Shown piece by piece: positions 39,201-43,518 of a stretch of DNA of 64,000 nt. The notes beneath the pieces were generated by a model. That model ran no database searches and had not been told where the DNA came from. It worked only from the letters and a program-made list of their open reading frames with translations. How positions within the stretch are numbered: the stretch's first letter is position 1; each line of letters starts with the position of its first letter. The stretch is from contig NC_049983.1 in the NCBI RefSeq assembly GCF_000003815.2, positions 23,681,742 through 23,745,741 on the forward strand, in the 5' to 3' direction. The stretch comes from Branchiostoma floridae (lineage: Eukaryota; Chordata; Leptocardii; Amphioxiformes; Branchiostomatidae). The position numbers were made by a program, and so were the translations under genes.

Positions 39201-40238
39201 GTTCAACAAGACGAAGAGTCTGTGCCAACGCTAGACTGGCTAACTAAGTACCACAGTGTCCACTTCCCGAATCTCCCACAGGACGTCACCTGCATCATCG
39301 GCCACGCCGACATCACAGATACGGCGGCACGAAACATCTGGGATCAACGCTATCCACATGCAGACCTCGTGACGATCACCCACGTCATACCAGAGGATAC
39401 AGAGTACTACAAGGGAGGGCGGAAGGCCATGAAGGCTTGGGAGAAAGAGAAGGATATGCTTGATAAAATCAACAACGTAAAGGCAGCCTTCTCTGTGGGC
39501 AAGCGGATCTTCGAACACTGTGACAACATGTACAGGGGAGAGAAGAAACCACAGAGCCACTACATCTTCCTCCCGAAGCCATCCGAGATGTTCCTGGCCA
39601 CCACAGTTCGACCTGGGGGACAGCAGAAGGTCGTCCTCTCCATCGGCAGGGTGAGGAAGGTGGAGAAGCTGAAAGGTCATGACCTCATAGCACAGTCCAT
39701 GGGTGAAGTAGCAAAGGAAGTCAGGAACGTCCGGTTGCGCGTGCGCGGTATCAGCGAGGATGACTTCGAGACAAGCAAGAAGATCTTGGAGGACAACCTG
39801 AAGAGTGGCAAACTGAACCCCACCCTCCTGCCGTACGGAACACAGGAGGACATCTTGGAGGACATGATGACAGCCCACCTGGTGCTGATGCCGTCCCGCT
39901 GCGAGCCGTTCGGGCTGGTCGGCCTTGAGGCCATTGCAGCTGGCATTCCCGTCCTCATCTCCGACAAGACCGGCCTGGCAGACTTGATCCTCGACCTGAT
40001 CGAACAGGGGAAGCTCCACCCGGACCACAAACGCGTCATCGTGGAGACAAATGTGAACGACACCGATCCTGAGGGAGACGTACGGAGGTGGGCAAGCAAG
40101 ATCGTGGACATCCTCAAGTACAGTGACTCGGAGTTCGAGAAAGCTGCCCGGTTCAAGCAGGAGCTCGTGGAGTCCAAGTACTGGGAGGAATCCCACTGCA
40201 ACTTCCTGCAAGCCTGCGGCATTCCGGCAGAGCAGTAG
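18178..40238 (+). CDS. Gene B: ankyrin-CARD-Roc-COR-CARD-TIR-like-ZU5-UPA-GT4 protein
   Basis: Predicted 28-exon gene, 7,800 nt of coding sequence, 2,599 residues, every junction in frame. Approximate domains: ankyrin 1-355; CARD tail and two CARD-like units 356-590; Roc 591-1084 (P-loop GQFRSGKS at 630-637, DFGGQ at 998-1002, THKD in exon 16) interrupted by an 18-copy 13-residue repeat; COR 1115-1460; CARD-like 1525-1590; TIR-like 1596-1733; death-like 1741-1822; ZU5 1828-1950; UPA 1965-2110; disordered linker 2121-2189; GT-B/GT4 glycosyltransferase 2190-2599 with an intact E-x7-E. No signal peptide or membrane span, so cytosolic. By family knowledge Roc-COR is a GTP switch and ZU5-UPA often autoinhibits a following death domain; here a glycosyltransferase sits in that place. 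A role as an immune sensor with an enzymatic end is inferred. The weakest junction is exon 11 to 12; the locus could instead be two genes. Confidence 0.65.
18286..19124 (+). other. Gene B intron 1
   Basis: No further exon seen. Aligns with gene C intron 1 (54289-55156), for example 'aacaagttatttcgg' and 'aagtgaatgtgacatggcac'. Confidence 0.6.
19125..19223 (+). CDS. Gene B exon 2: ankyrin repeat
   Basis: 99 nt, phase 0-0, acceptor ctatccag and donor gtaagt. Contains SSLHVASECGQTEVAELLI. Confidence 0.85.
19224..20128 (+). other. Gene B intron 2
   Basis: AT-rich intron related to gene A 2880-3480. No exon seen. Confidence 0.6.
20129..20227 (+). CDS. Gene B exon 3: ankyrin repeat
   Basis: 99 nt, phase 0-0, acceptor ctatccag and donor gtaagt. 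Contains TSLHVASRYGQTEVAELLI and NGADLEARDE. Confidence 0.85.
21204..21302 (+). CDS. Gene B exon 4: ankyrin repeat
   Basis: 99 nt, phase 0-0, acceptor ctgtacag and donor gtgata. Contains TPLHKAAAGGHTGTCELLIR and YGADATTKNE. First of the HKAAA subtype in this gene. Confidence 0.85.
21412..22724 (-). mobile_element. 1.3-kb AT-rich repeat element, copy 1 (inverted)
   Basis: Bounded by acctttgcca / tggcaaaggt ends and built of degenerate internal subrepeats containing 'attaattatgcaaatta' and 'tcatgatgatccgtcaacac', with two 'ccgctagggggccca' segments. Same element, other orientation, at 52749-54070 and about 61447-62742. No ORF; class uncertain. Lies in gene B intron 4. Confidence 0.8.
22798..22896 (+). 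CDS. Gene B exon 5: ankyrin repeat
   Basis: 99 nt, phase 0-0, acceptor catacag and donor gtgatt. Contains TPLHEAAAGGHTGTCELLIR and SGADVTTKDK. Confidence 0.85.
22956..23045 (+). pseudogene. Relic ankyrin exon, donor lost
   Basis: 90 nt open stretch (SPLHLAAAGGHT, SGADVIT) behind an AG, but the donor gtaaaac has become ataaaac. Three related relics (60159, 62765, 63580) share the same donor change, so it arose before this unit was copied. Confidence 0.7.
23150..23720. other. Unplaced insert in gene B intron 5
   Basis: About 23215-23700 has no counterpart in neighbouring ankyrin introns. One 92-codon open frame without a recognisable domain. Probably an old transposable element or unique intron sequence. 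Confidence 0.4.
23802..23900 (+). CDS. Gene B exon 6: ankyrin repeat
   Basis: 99 nt, phase 0-0, acceptor ctgtacag and donor gtatta. Contains TPLHKAAAGGHTGICELLIR. Confidence 0.85.
24091..24250. mobile_element. Foldback MITE on an ankyrin splice acceptor
   Basis: 160 bp, starting gtagtctctaccagactc and ending gagtctggtagagactac. Both halves pair again inside (atagaggagtaag / cttactcctctat). The flanking 7-bp repeat ctgtaca (24084-24090 and 24251-24257) is part of the acceptor, so insertion duplicated the acceptor. Confidence 0.9.
24259..24347 (+). pseudogene. Dead ankyrin exon with a 10-bp deletion
   Basis: 89 nt between ctgtacag and gtaaaa. Against sister exons it lacks accgggactt after ggccac; the shifted frame stops at once (AGC TTC TGA). 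Splice signals look intact, so inclusion would truncate gene B; it must normally be skipped or trigger decay. Confidence 0.85.
24478..24579 (+). CDS. Gene B exon 7: ankyrin repeat
   Basis: 102 nt, 34 codons, phase 0-0, acceptor ctgtacag and donor gtgata. Contains TPLQKAAAGGHTGTCELLIR with one extra codon near the end (VDTAIDR). Confidence 0.85.
24799..24897 (+). CDS. Gene B exon 8: ankyrin repeat
   Basis: 99 nt, phase 0-0, acceptor ctgtacag and donor gtgaaa. Contains TLLHRAAARGDTGTCELLI; the TPLH motif reads TLLH. Confidence 0.8.
25068..25115 (+). pseudogene. Fragment of an ankyrin exon
   Basis: 'cacctgcataatgatgcttc' followed by 'tgggggccacgacgagac' matches the start of an HKAAA-type exon; the second half is gone and no splice site remains. 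Confidence 0.6.
25130..25640. repeat. Insert in gene B intron 8, partly repeated near 47 kb
   Basis: About 25448-25610 matches 47169-47340 (for example 'catagaatgaaaaatctgct' and 'acatagaagtctatgg'). The rest is not seen elsewhere in the window. No gene. Confidence 0.55.
25693..25791 (+). CDS. Gene B exon 9: ankyrin repeat
   Basis: 99 nt, phase 0-0, acceptor cactgtacag and donor gtatta. Contains TPLHKAAARGHTGTCELLIR. Exon and donor side are very close to exon 6, a recent duplication. Confidence 0.85.
26028..26132 (+). CDS. Gene B exon 10: ankyrin repeat
   Basis: 105 nt, 35 codons, phase 0-0, acceptor ctgtacag and donor gtgata. Contains TPLHKAAAASWHHTETCELL, two codons longer in the turn than its sisters. 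Confidence 0.85.
26245..26535 (-). mobile_element. tRNA-derived SINE-like repeat
   Basis: Shares 'acctccatttaacgtcctat' and 'acggccctagc' with the copies at 6173, 44846 and 60975. Lies in gene B intron 10, the position equivalent to the copy in gene A. Confidence 0.7.
26694..26750 (+). CDS. Gene B exon 11: ankyrin C-terminal cap
   Basis: 57 nt, 19 codons, phase 0-0, acceptor tttacag and donor gtaaat. Reads EGKTPLDYARDLETLRHWK, counterpart of gene A exon 6. Confidence 0.8.
26932..27860. mobile_element. Repeat element filling the lost Roc-COR region of gene B
   Basis: Begins 'aactagagtttgacgacctc' and carries the 'aattatgcaaattaagtcct' and 'gccgctaggggggc' motifs of the 1.3-kb element family. 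It lies exactly where gene A has its Roc and COR exons. Exact ends uncertain; the acceptor of exon 12 may lie in its edge. Confidence 0.55.
27874..28579 (+). CDS. Gene B exon 12: CARD-like repeats
   Basis: 706 nt, phase 0 to 1, donor gtattc. Start chosen at the acceptor attcctgag, which fits phase 0; it is the least certain boundary of the gene. Encodes the last helix of a CARD (FKAVLKQIIPHAAEM) without the first five, then two full CARD-like units separated by acidic linkers (LLCSEDEDP). The second has LVQALRDVEPILDHLQ. Homologous to the end of gene A exon 12. Confidence 0.75.
28580..29051 (+). other. Gene B intron 12
   Basis: AT-rich, no exon seen. It is the possible border between the two ancestral genes. 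Confidence 0.5.
29052..29306 (+). CDS. Gene B exon 13: Roc P-loop (G1)
   Basis: 255 nt, phase 1-1, acceptor ttgtccag and donor gtttga. Helical lead-in then VPVVGQFRSGKSCFIKRLMG, a clear Walker A strand-loop-helix. It is a different Roc lineage from gene A (GQFRSGKS against GKEATGKS). Confidence 0.8.
29441..29491 (+). CDS. Gene B exon 14: short linker
   Basis: 51 nt, phase 1-1, acceptor ctctacag and donor gtgata. Encodes an acidic/polar linker (EEIDELAGPLLPTETST). No domain; supported by splice sites and phase only. Confidence 0.6.
29492..30002 (+). other. Gene B intron 14
   Basis: AT-rich, no exon or known repeat seen. Confidence 0.5.
30003..31073 (+). CDS. Gene B exon 15: 13-residue repeats and Roc G3
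   Basis: 1,071 nt, phase 1-1, acceptor ctatacag and donor gtatgt. The first two thirds are 18 copies of a 13-residue unit, DSPSQEHQGQPQP and variants, rich in Pro, Gln and Ser and predicted disordered. The last third has SFWDFGGQATYYGTHHCF, the Roc G3/switch II region, and the strand GVYILVMSLL. The repeats thus sit inside the GTPase fold between G1 and G3. Confidence 0.8.
30038..30752 (+). repeat. 39-bp coding minisatellite, 18 copies
   Basis: Units of 39 bp (gactcaccaagccaagagca plus tcagggacaacctcaacca) in perfect register for 18 copies, then a partial unit. Variants: caagagcat/catgagcat/caagagctt and caacca/ctatct, partly alternating. No unit carries an indel. Because 39 is divisible by 3 it expands without frameshift. 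Confidence 0.97.
31286..31389 (+). CDS. Gene B exon 16: Roc G4
   Basis: 104 nt, phase 1 to 0, acceptor ttctacag and donor gtgtgg. Contains PPVIIVLTHKDMVSK: the strand plus THKD, a canonical G4 guanine-specificity motif. Confidence 0.85.
31674..32887 (+). CDS. Gene B exon 17: end of Roc and COR domain
   Basis: 1,214 nt, phase 0 to 2, acceptor ttctacag and donor gtaagg. Contains KIFAVDNT (G5-side strand), then the COR opening IPISWLHLNSRLK, a winged-helix-like middle (MVLTFFHDRGDIIFFD) and a long second half of alternating helices and strands. Typical COR length. Confidence 0.85.
33195..33253 (+). CDS. Gene B exon 18: linker
   Basis: 59 nt, phase 2 to 1, acceptor cttttcag and donor gtaatt. 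Encodes VPSEFRKVWMTGISQAHRT. No domain. Confidence 0.65.
33488..33748 (+). CDS. Gene B exon 19: CARD-like domain
   Basis: 261 nt, phase 1-1, acceptor ttgcacag and donor gtgtgt. Pattern IGPVLDTMELGRGLSLDQCD, then LTPKDRVNNLVRLVE and a last helix AVEMCCPEFADCFL matches the CARD-like units elsewhere (L...CD..R....PKDR...L). Confidence 0.7.
33749..34478 (+). other. Gene B intron 19 with simple repeats
   Basis: Contains C-rich (33917-33936) and G-rich (34300-34321) runs and a 'gaagacaatt' repeat at 34096-34210. The 193-codon open frame across it has no domain and reads through poly-G; I do not call it. Confidence 0.6.
34479..34891 (+). CDS. Gene B exon 20: TIR-like domain
   Basis: 413 nt, phase 1 to 0, acceptor catttcag and donor gtacaa. 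Alternating pattern: EVVILHTDDY, a helix, GLSCHTEII, TVKLLLNTNNRMVLLVITPQ, then HWSNLDYEF and LLLPILLYPRG. This is the beta-alpha order of TIR or SEFIR folds. The first strand lacks the usual FISY, and the catalytic Glu of NAD-cleaving TIRs (W-x3-E) is Asp here (WSNLD). Confidence 0.55.
35185..35206 (+). CDS. Gene B exon 21: 22-nt microexon
   Basis: Phase 0 to 1 between tttttcag and gtgagt; encodes VMTDEEK. Needed to change phase from exon 20 to exon 22, which supports it. Confidence 0.6.
35429..35593 (+). CDS. Gene B exon 22: helical death-like segment
   Basis: 165 nt, phase 1-1, acceptor ctcttag and donor gtaagt. Helical: FQQMLGSIFDQLDETDVRLL, W, then a second amphipathic stretch. Fits part of a death-fold, but too short and diverged to name. 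Confidence 0.6.
35894..35974 (+). CDS. Gene B exon 23: continuation of the helical segment
   Basis: 81 nt, phase 1-1, acceptor catttcag and donor gttggt. Encodes MPQLEKDMMAAGISLPALVR, plausibly the last helices of the death-like segment. Confidence 0.6.
35975..36395 (+). other. Gene B intron 23
   Basis: No exon, repeat or RNA gene seen. Confidence 0.5.
36396..37288 (+). CDS. Gene B exon 24: ZU5 and UPA domains
   Basis: 893 nt, phase 1 to 0, acceptor ctttag and donor gtaaga. ZU5: GPTGGEMEISGFAKLVVPPG, the G-G...G...L.VPPG signature. A middle strand-rich part with FSPAVDVNLHG follows, then an UPA-like domain from CRFSAYIKSH to CEFKFRE. ZU5-UPA occurs in ankyrins, PIDD and UNC5; the order and length fit. 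Confidence 0.85.
37513..37531 (+). CDS. Gene B exon 25: 19-nt microexon
   Basis: Phase 0 to 1 between ttttttag and gtgagt; encodes EGRVSN. Bridges phase 0 of exon 24 to phase 1 of exon 26. Confidence 0.55.
37945..38034 (+). CDS. Gene B exon 26: disordered linker
   Basis: 90 nt, phase 1-1, acceptor cttgtcag and donor gtactg. Polar, low complexity (DSKRTDGHHPDTSKP...). Confidence 0.6.
38035..38635 (+). other. Gene B intron 26
   Basis: Contains a ct-rich run (38250-38310) and 'tctgacaccacgtgtcagga', which looks like repeat sequence. No exon seen. Confidence 0.5.
38636..38734 (+). CDS. Gene B exon 27: disordered linker
   Basis: 99 nt, phase 1-1, acceptor taccccag and donor gtgagg. Ala/Pro/Gly-rich (GGAQPADSATQPPRGPAGAE). 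Confidence 0.65.
39007..40238 (+). CDS. Gene B exon 28: GT-B (GT4-like) glycosyltransferase domain
   Basis: 1,232 nt terminal exon, acceptor gtttgcag, stop TAG at 40236-40238. About 410 residues, the size of a complete GT-B enzyme. N-terminal half: PVVLFVNDEYGTSKGGIS, a Gly-rich acceptor-side loop. C-terminal half: VVLSIGRVRKVEKLKGHDLI, LPYGTQEDILEDMM, then LVLMPSRCEPFGLVGLEAIA and AGIPVLISD. The E-x7-E pair (EPFGLVGLE) that marks retaining GT4 enzymes is intact. GC-rich relative to its surroundings. Donor sugar and target cannot be read from sequence; catalysis is inferred from the motifs. Confidence 0.85.
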
Positions 40239-40635
40239 AGGTGTACTGAAGCCATCCGAGATGTTCCTGGCCACCACATTTTGATCTTGGAGACAGCAGA
40301 AGCTCCTGCTGGCCATCGGCAGGGTGAGGAAAGTTGAGAAACGGAAAGGTCCTGACCTCGCAGCACAGACCTGCCTGGCAGACATGATCAGCGACCTGAT
40401 CCAGCCAGAACACAGGCACGTCATCGTGAAGACGACCGTGAACGACTCCGATATTGCAGGAGATGCAAAGAGATGGGCGAGCAAAACCATCGACATCCTC
40501 AAGTACAGCAACTCAGAGTTCGAGAAAGCTGCCAAGTTCAAGCTGGAGTTGGTGGAGTCCAGTTTCTGGGAGGAAACCCGCCGCAACTTCCTGCAGGCCT
40601 GCGGCATCCCGGCTCTGACCTCTGCAGATCTGTAG
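40239..40635 (+). pseudogene. Truncated tandem copy of the GT4 exon
   Basis: Starts with 'gaagccatccgagatgttcc', matching 39578 on, then repeats RKVEKRKGPDLAAQ and, after an internal deletion, CLADMISDLIQ through to NFLQACGIPAL and a TAG at 40633-40635. The deletion removed the E-x7-E core. The 103 codons after 40324 are open, but it lies behind the gene B stop without its own start or acceptor. Confidence 0.8.
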
Positions 40636-41619
40636 AGGTCAATGGGCAACAGTGGATGAGATGAAGTACTTTGATTAATTTGACCAGTTTGTACAGTGAA
40701 GAATTGTTTCTGTTAGGACAGTTGTTTTTGCCAGAACAGTCCTATTCCCTTAATTTCTGCTCAAATGTGAAAAATTGAGATTATATGCTTTGTATGCATA
40801 GCATATACTGGTATTCAGACTGATACATTGACCAAAGTAGCATCCTATAGTGCCAGGTGTGTAAATGTAAATGCGGCAACTCTGAAGTTGCTACTCCAGC
40901 TTTGGAGGAAGATAATCTTTCCTGGACCTATCTTAGATCCCCTGTAATCATGGGACACAGTTGTTGCCATATAGATATAAGATGTAAAACATTTTGTAAT
41001 TTTGGATTGTTTGCCTCCTTAAGATGCAAAAATGTATTTGCAAAAGGATGTAATTATAAGTGAGCTTCATGAGCATACCATGGCCACAGGTTTGCAAAGC
41101 ACATGTAAATGATATGATGTAAAATTACCTGCTGTTTTGTAGGCAGTGAAAGACTGCTGACTGTTGACATCTTCCTTCAATCATCCGTATGTAAATATTT
41201 TTTTTTTGTATTGTATAGATGTTTTTGTTACATAAATGGCTGTAAATGATTCATAGTGTACATCTGTGCCATATAAAGATGTAAAACGCAATTTTTGTGA
41301 ATGCTATTTTTTCCATAGACAGATATTGGAGCCATCTGATTTTGTTATTGTTCACAGAAGCCTGAAACAGTTTACTTTCATTCTTTAGTACCTGTGCACA
41401 AATAATGGCTGCTCACCTGAATTTTCAAAATATGATTTAAATGTAATGCTACAGTATTATTGCACTATCATCATGATGTTTACTATCTATAAGAAAAACA
41501 TTAACACAAAGTGGTAACATGTAACATTTCCGCCAATTCTTGCATTCAAAGAGAACCGTTTCAATAAACATCACAACTGAAACGTTAGCTTCGTCTGTCA
41601 TCACAATAGAAAGAGGCTT
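40636..41619 (+). other. Gene B 3' UTR
   Basis: AT-rich with many short ORF fragments and no domain. AATAAA at 41563 lies about 1.3 kb after the stop. Confidence 0.55.
41563..41568 (+). terminator. Likely polyadenylation signal of gene B
   Basis: AATAAA in 'gtttcaataaacatcac', just before the minisatellite, the same layout as after gene A. Confidence 0.55.
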
Positions 41620-42530
41620 CAGCGTCCCCGGTGCTGAATTGCAGTCACACTAACAGTACCGTCCCTGTTGCCGAATTGCAGTCACACTAACAGTGCCGTC
41701 CCTGATGCTGAATTGCAGTCACACTAACAGTACCGTCCCTGTTGCCGAATTGCAGTCACACTAACAGTACCGTCCCTTTTGCTGAATTGCAGTCACACTT
41801 ACAATACCGTCCCTGGTGCTGAATTGCAGTCACACTTACAATACCGTCCCTGGTGCTGAATTGCAGTCACACTAACAGTACCGTCCCTGGTGCTGAATTG
41901 CAGTCACACTTACAATACCGTCCCTGGTGCTGAATTGCTGTCACACTAACAGTATCGCCCCCGAATTGCAATCACACTAAGAGTACCGTCCCTGGTGCTG
42001 AATTGCAGTCACACCAACAATGCTGTCCCTTGTGCTGAATTGCAGTCACACTAACAATACCGTCCCTGGTGCTGAATTGCAGTCACACTAACAGTAGCGT
42101 CCCTGGTGCTGAATTACAGTCTCACTAACAGTACCGTCCCTGTTGCAGAATTGCAGTCACACTAACAGTACCGTCCCTGGTGCTTAATTGCAGTCCTTCT
42201 AACAGTACCGTCCCTGGTGCTGAATTGCAGTCACACAAACAGTGCTGTCCCTGGTTCTGAATTGCAGTAAAACTAACTGTACCATCCCGAATGCTGAATT
42301 GCAGTCACACTAACAGTACCGTCCCTGGTGCTGAATTGCAGTCACACAAACAGTGCCGTCCCTGGTGCTGAATTGCAGTCACACTAACAGTGCTGTCCCT
42401 GGTTCAGAATTGCACTCAAACTAACTGTATCATCCCGAATGCTGAATTGCAGTCACACTTACAGTACCGTCCCTGGCGCAGAATTATAATGACACTAACC
42501 ATCATAGTGTTGAATTGCAGTTATACTTAT
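41620..42530 (+). repeat. 37-bp minisatellite 3' of gene B
   Basis: About 24 copies of the unit found after gene A at 12242-12635, with more variants (tgctgtccct, cttacaatacc). The common downstream sequence 'ctgctatacacgcc...' proves the two arrays are at paralogous positions. Confidence 0.95.
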
Positions 42531-43518
42531 GCTGCTATACACGCCACACACGATACAGCATTCCTCATTGAGCTGCACACATGCACACATACTAATGTCA
42601 TTGCATCACCACCACTGCAACAACTTATTAGGTGCACCTAGCTTTAATATACATTTCCAACAAAACTTCTAAATTTCTGTCGTGGTGGCTCCCGTTGGTA
42701 ACACTGGTTAATAAGAAGCACAGATAAGTACGAAACTTAGCCTAAAATAAATTTTCTTCCATCGTCAGACATTCACATTCTAAAGCGAAAGAAAGAGTGA
42801 TGTATAATGATAGAACTGATGGATTTAATAACAAATTTAAGTGGATAATCTTATTGTAATGTAGCAGTTAAGCACCAATTTTAAACAACAAGTACTATTA
42901 TAGTAGTTTTAAAGAATTGTAGATATGTTATATTTTAGAGCTGTATTTGTCTTAGACGTCTGTTAGTGTTTCAGTCCGAGTTGTATTACTTTGTTGAACA
43001 GCGCAATTCAATTAACTACATGTACATTCAGTTAACTGCTAGACTCCCATTTGAATGTTCGAATCAATAAAAACCAAATCATCAAACCGTGTTCTATTTT
43101 ATCTATACCATACCCACTGGAGAAAACACACGTCTCAATATTTGCAATATGTGCCAGGAGTTGAAAAAAATATCTAGCACCCTACTCTATCACACAGGAA
43201 AACCCACATCATGGGTATTTGTATGACAACAGTGAGGATTATCATGCATCTTTATCAAAAACCACTAACTATATACAGTAATTTATAGATTTTCATGGGA
43301 CACTACATTTTACCTACACAGTACGCCAATCTAAAGGCGATTGATTTATGTACAGTTTACAGTAAATGTTGTGGTGAATCAAATTTCATGCTGCATATCA
43401 TCACATTGTTATCACTTTCAAAAAAAATGTTACGTGAAACCGAAGGTCAAGTTTGATCATGATTCTCCCATGGCAAATTCTCCGACTTCTTTTCGCAGAC
43501 ACTGGCAGACAATGGTGT
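42531..43518. other. Intergenic region between gene B and gene D
   Basis: The first 170 bases match 12810-12980. The rest is AT-rich, with no gene or RNA seen. Confidence 0.5.

Noticed and set aside
39240-40649. 469-codon open frame on the minus strand
   Set aside because: It is exactly antisense to the GT4 exon, whose + strand product has clear GT-B motifs. GC-rich codon use leaves the opposite strand open.
41620-42530. Regular 37-bp repeats that might suggest a CRISPR array
   Set aside because: Units are directly adjacent without unique spacers, and the context is an animal gene flank; it is a minisatellite.
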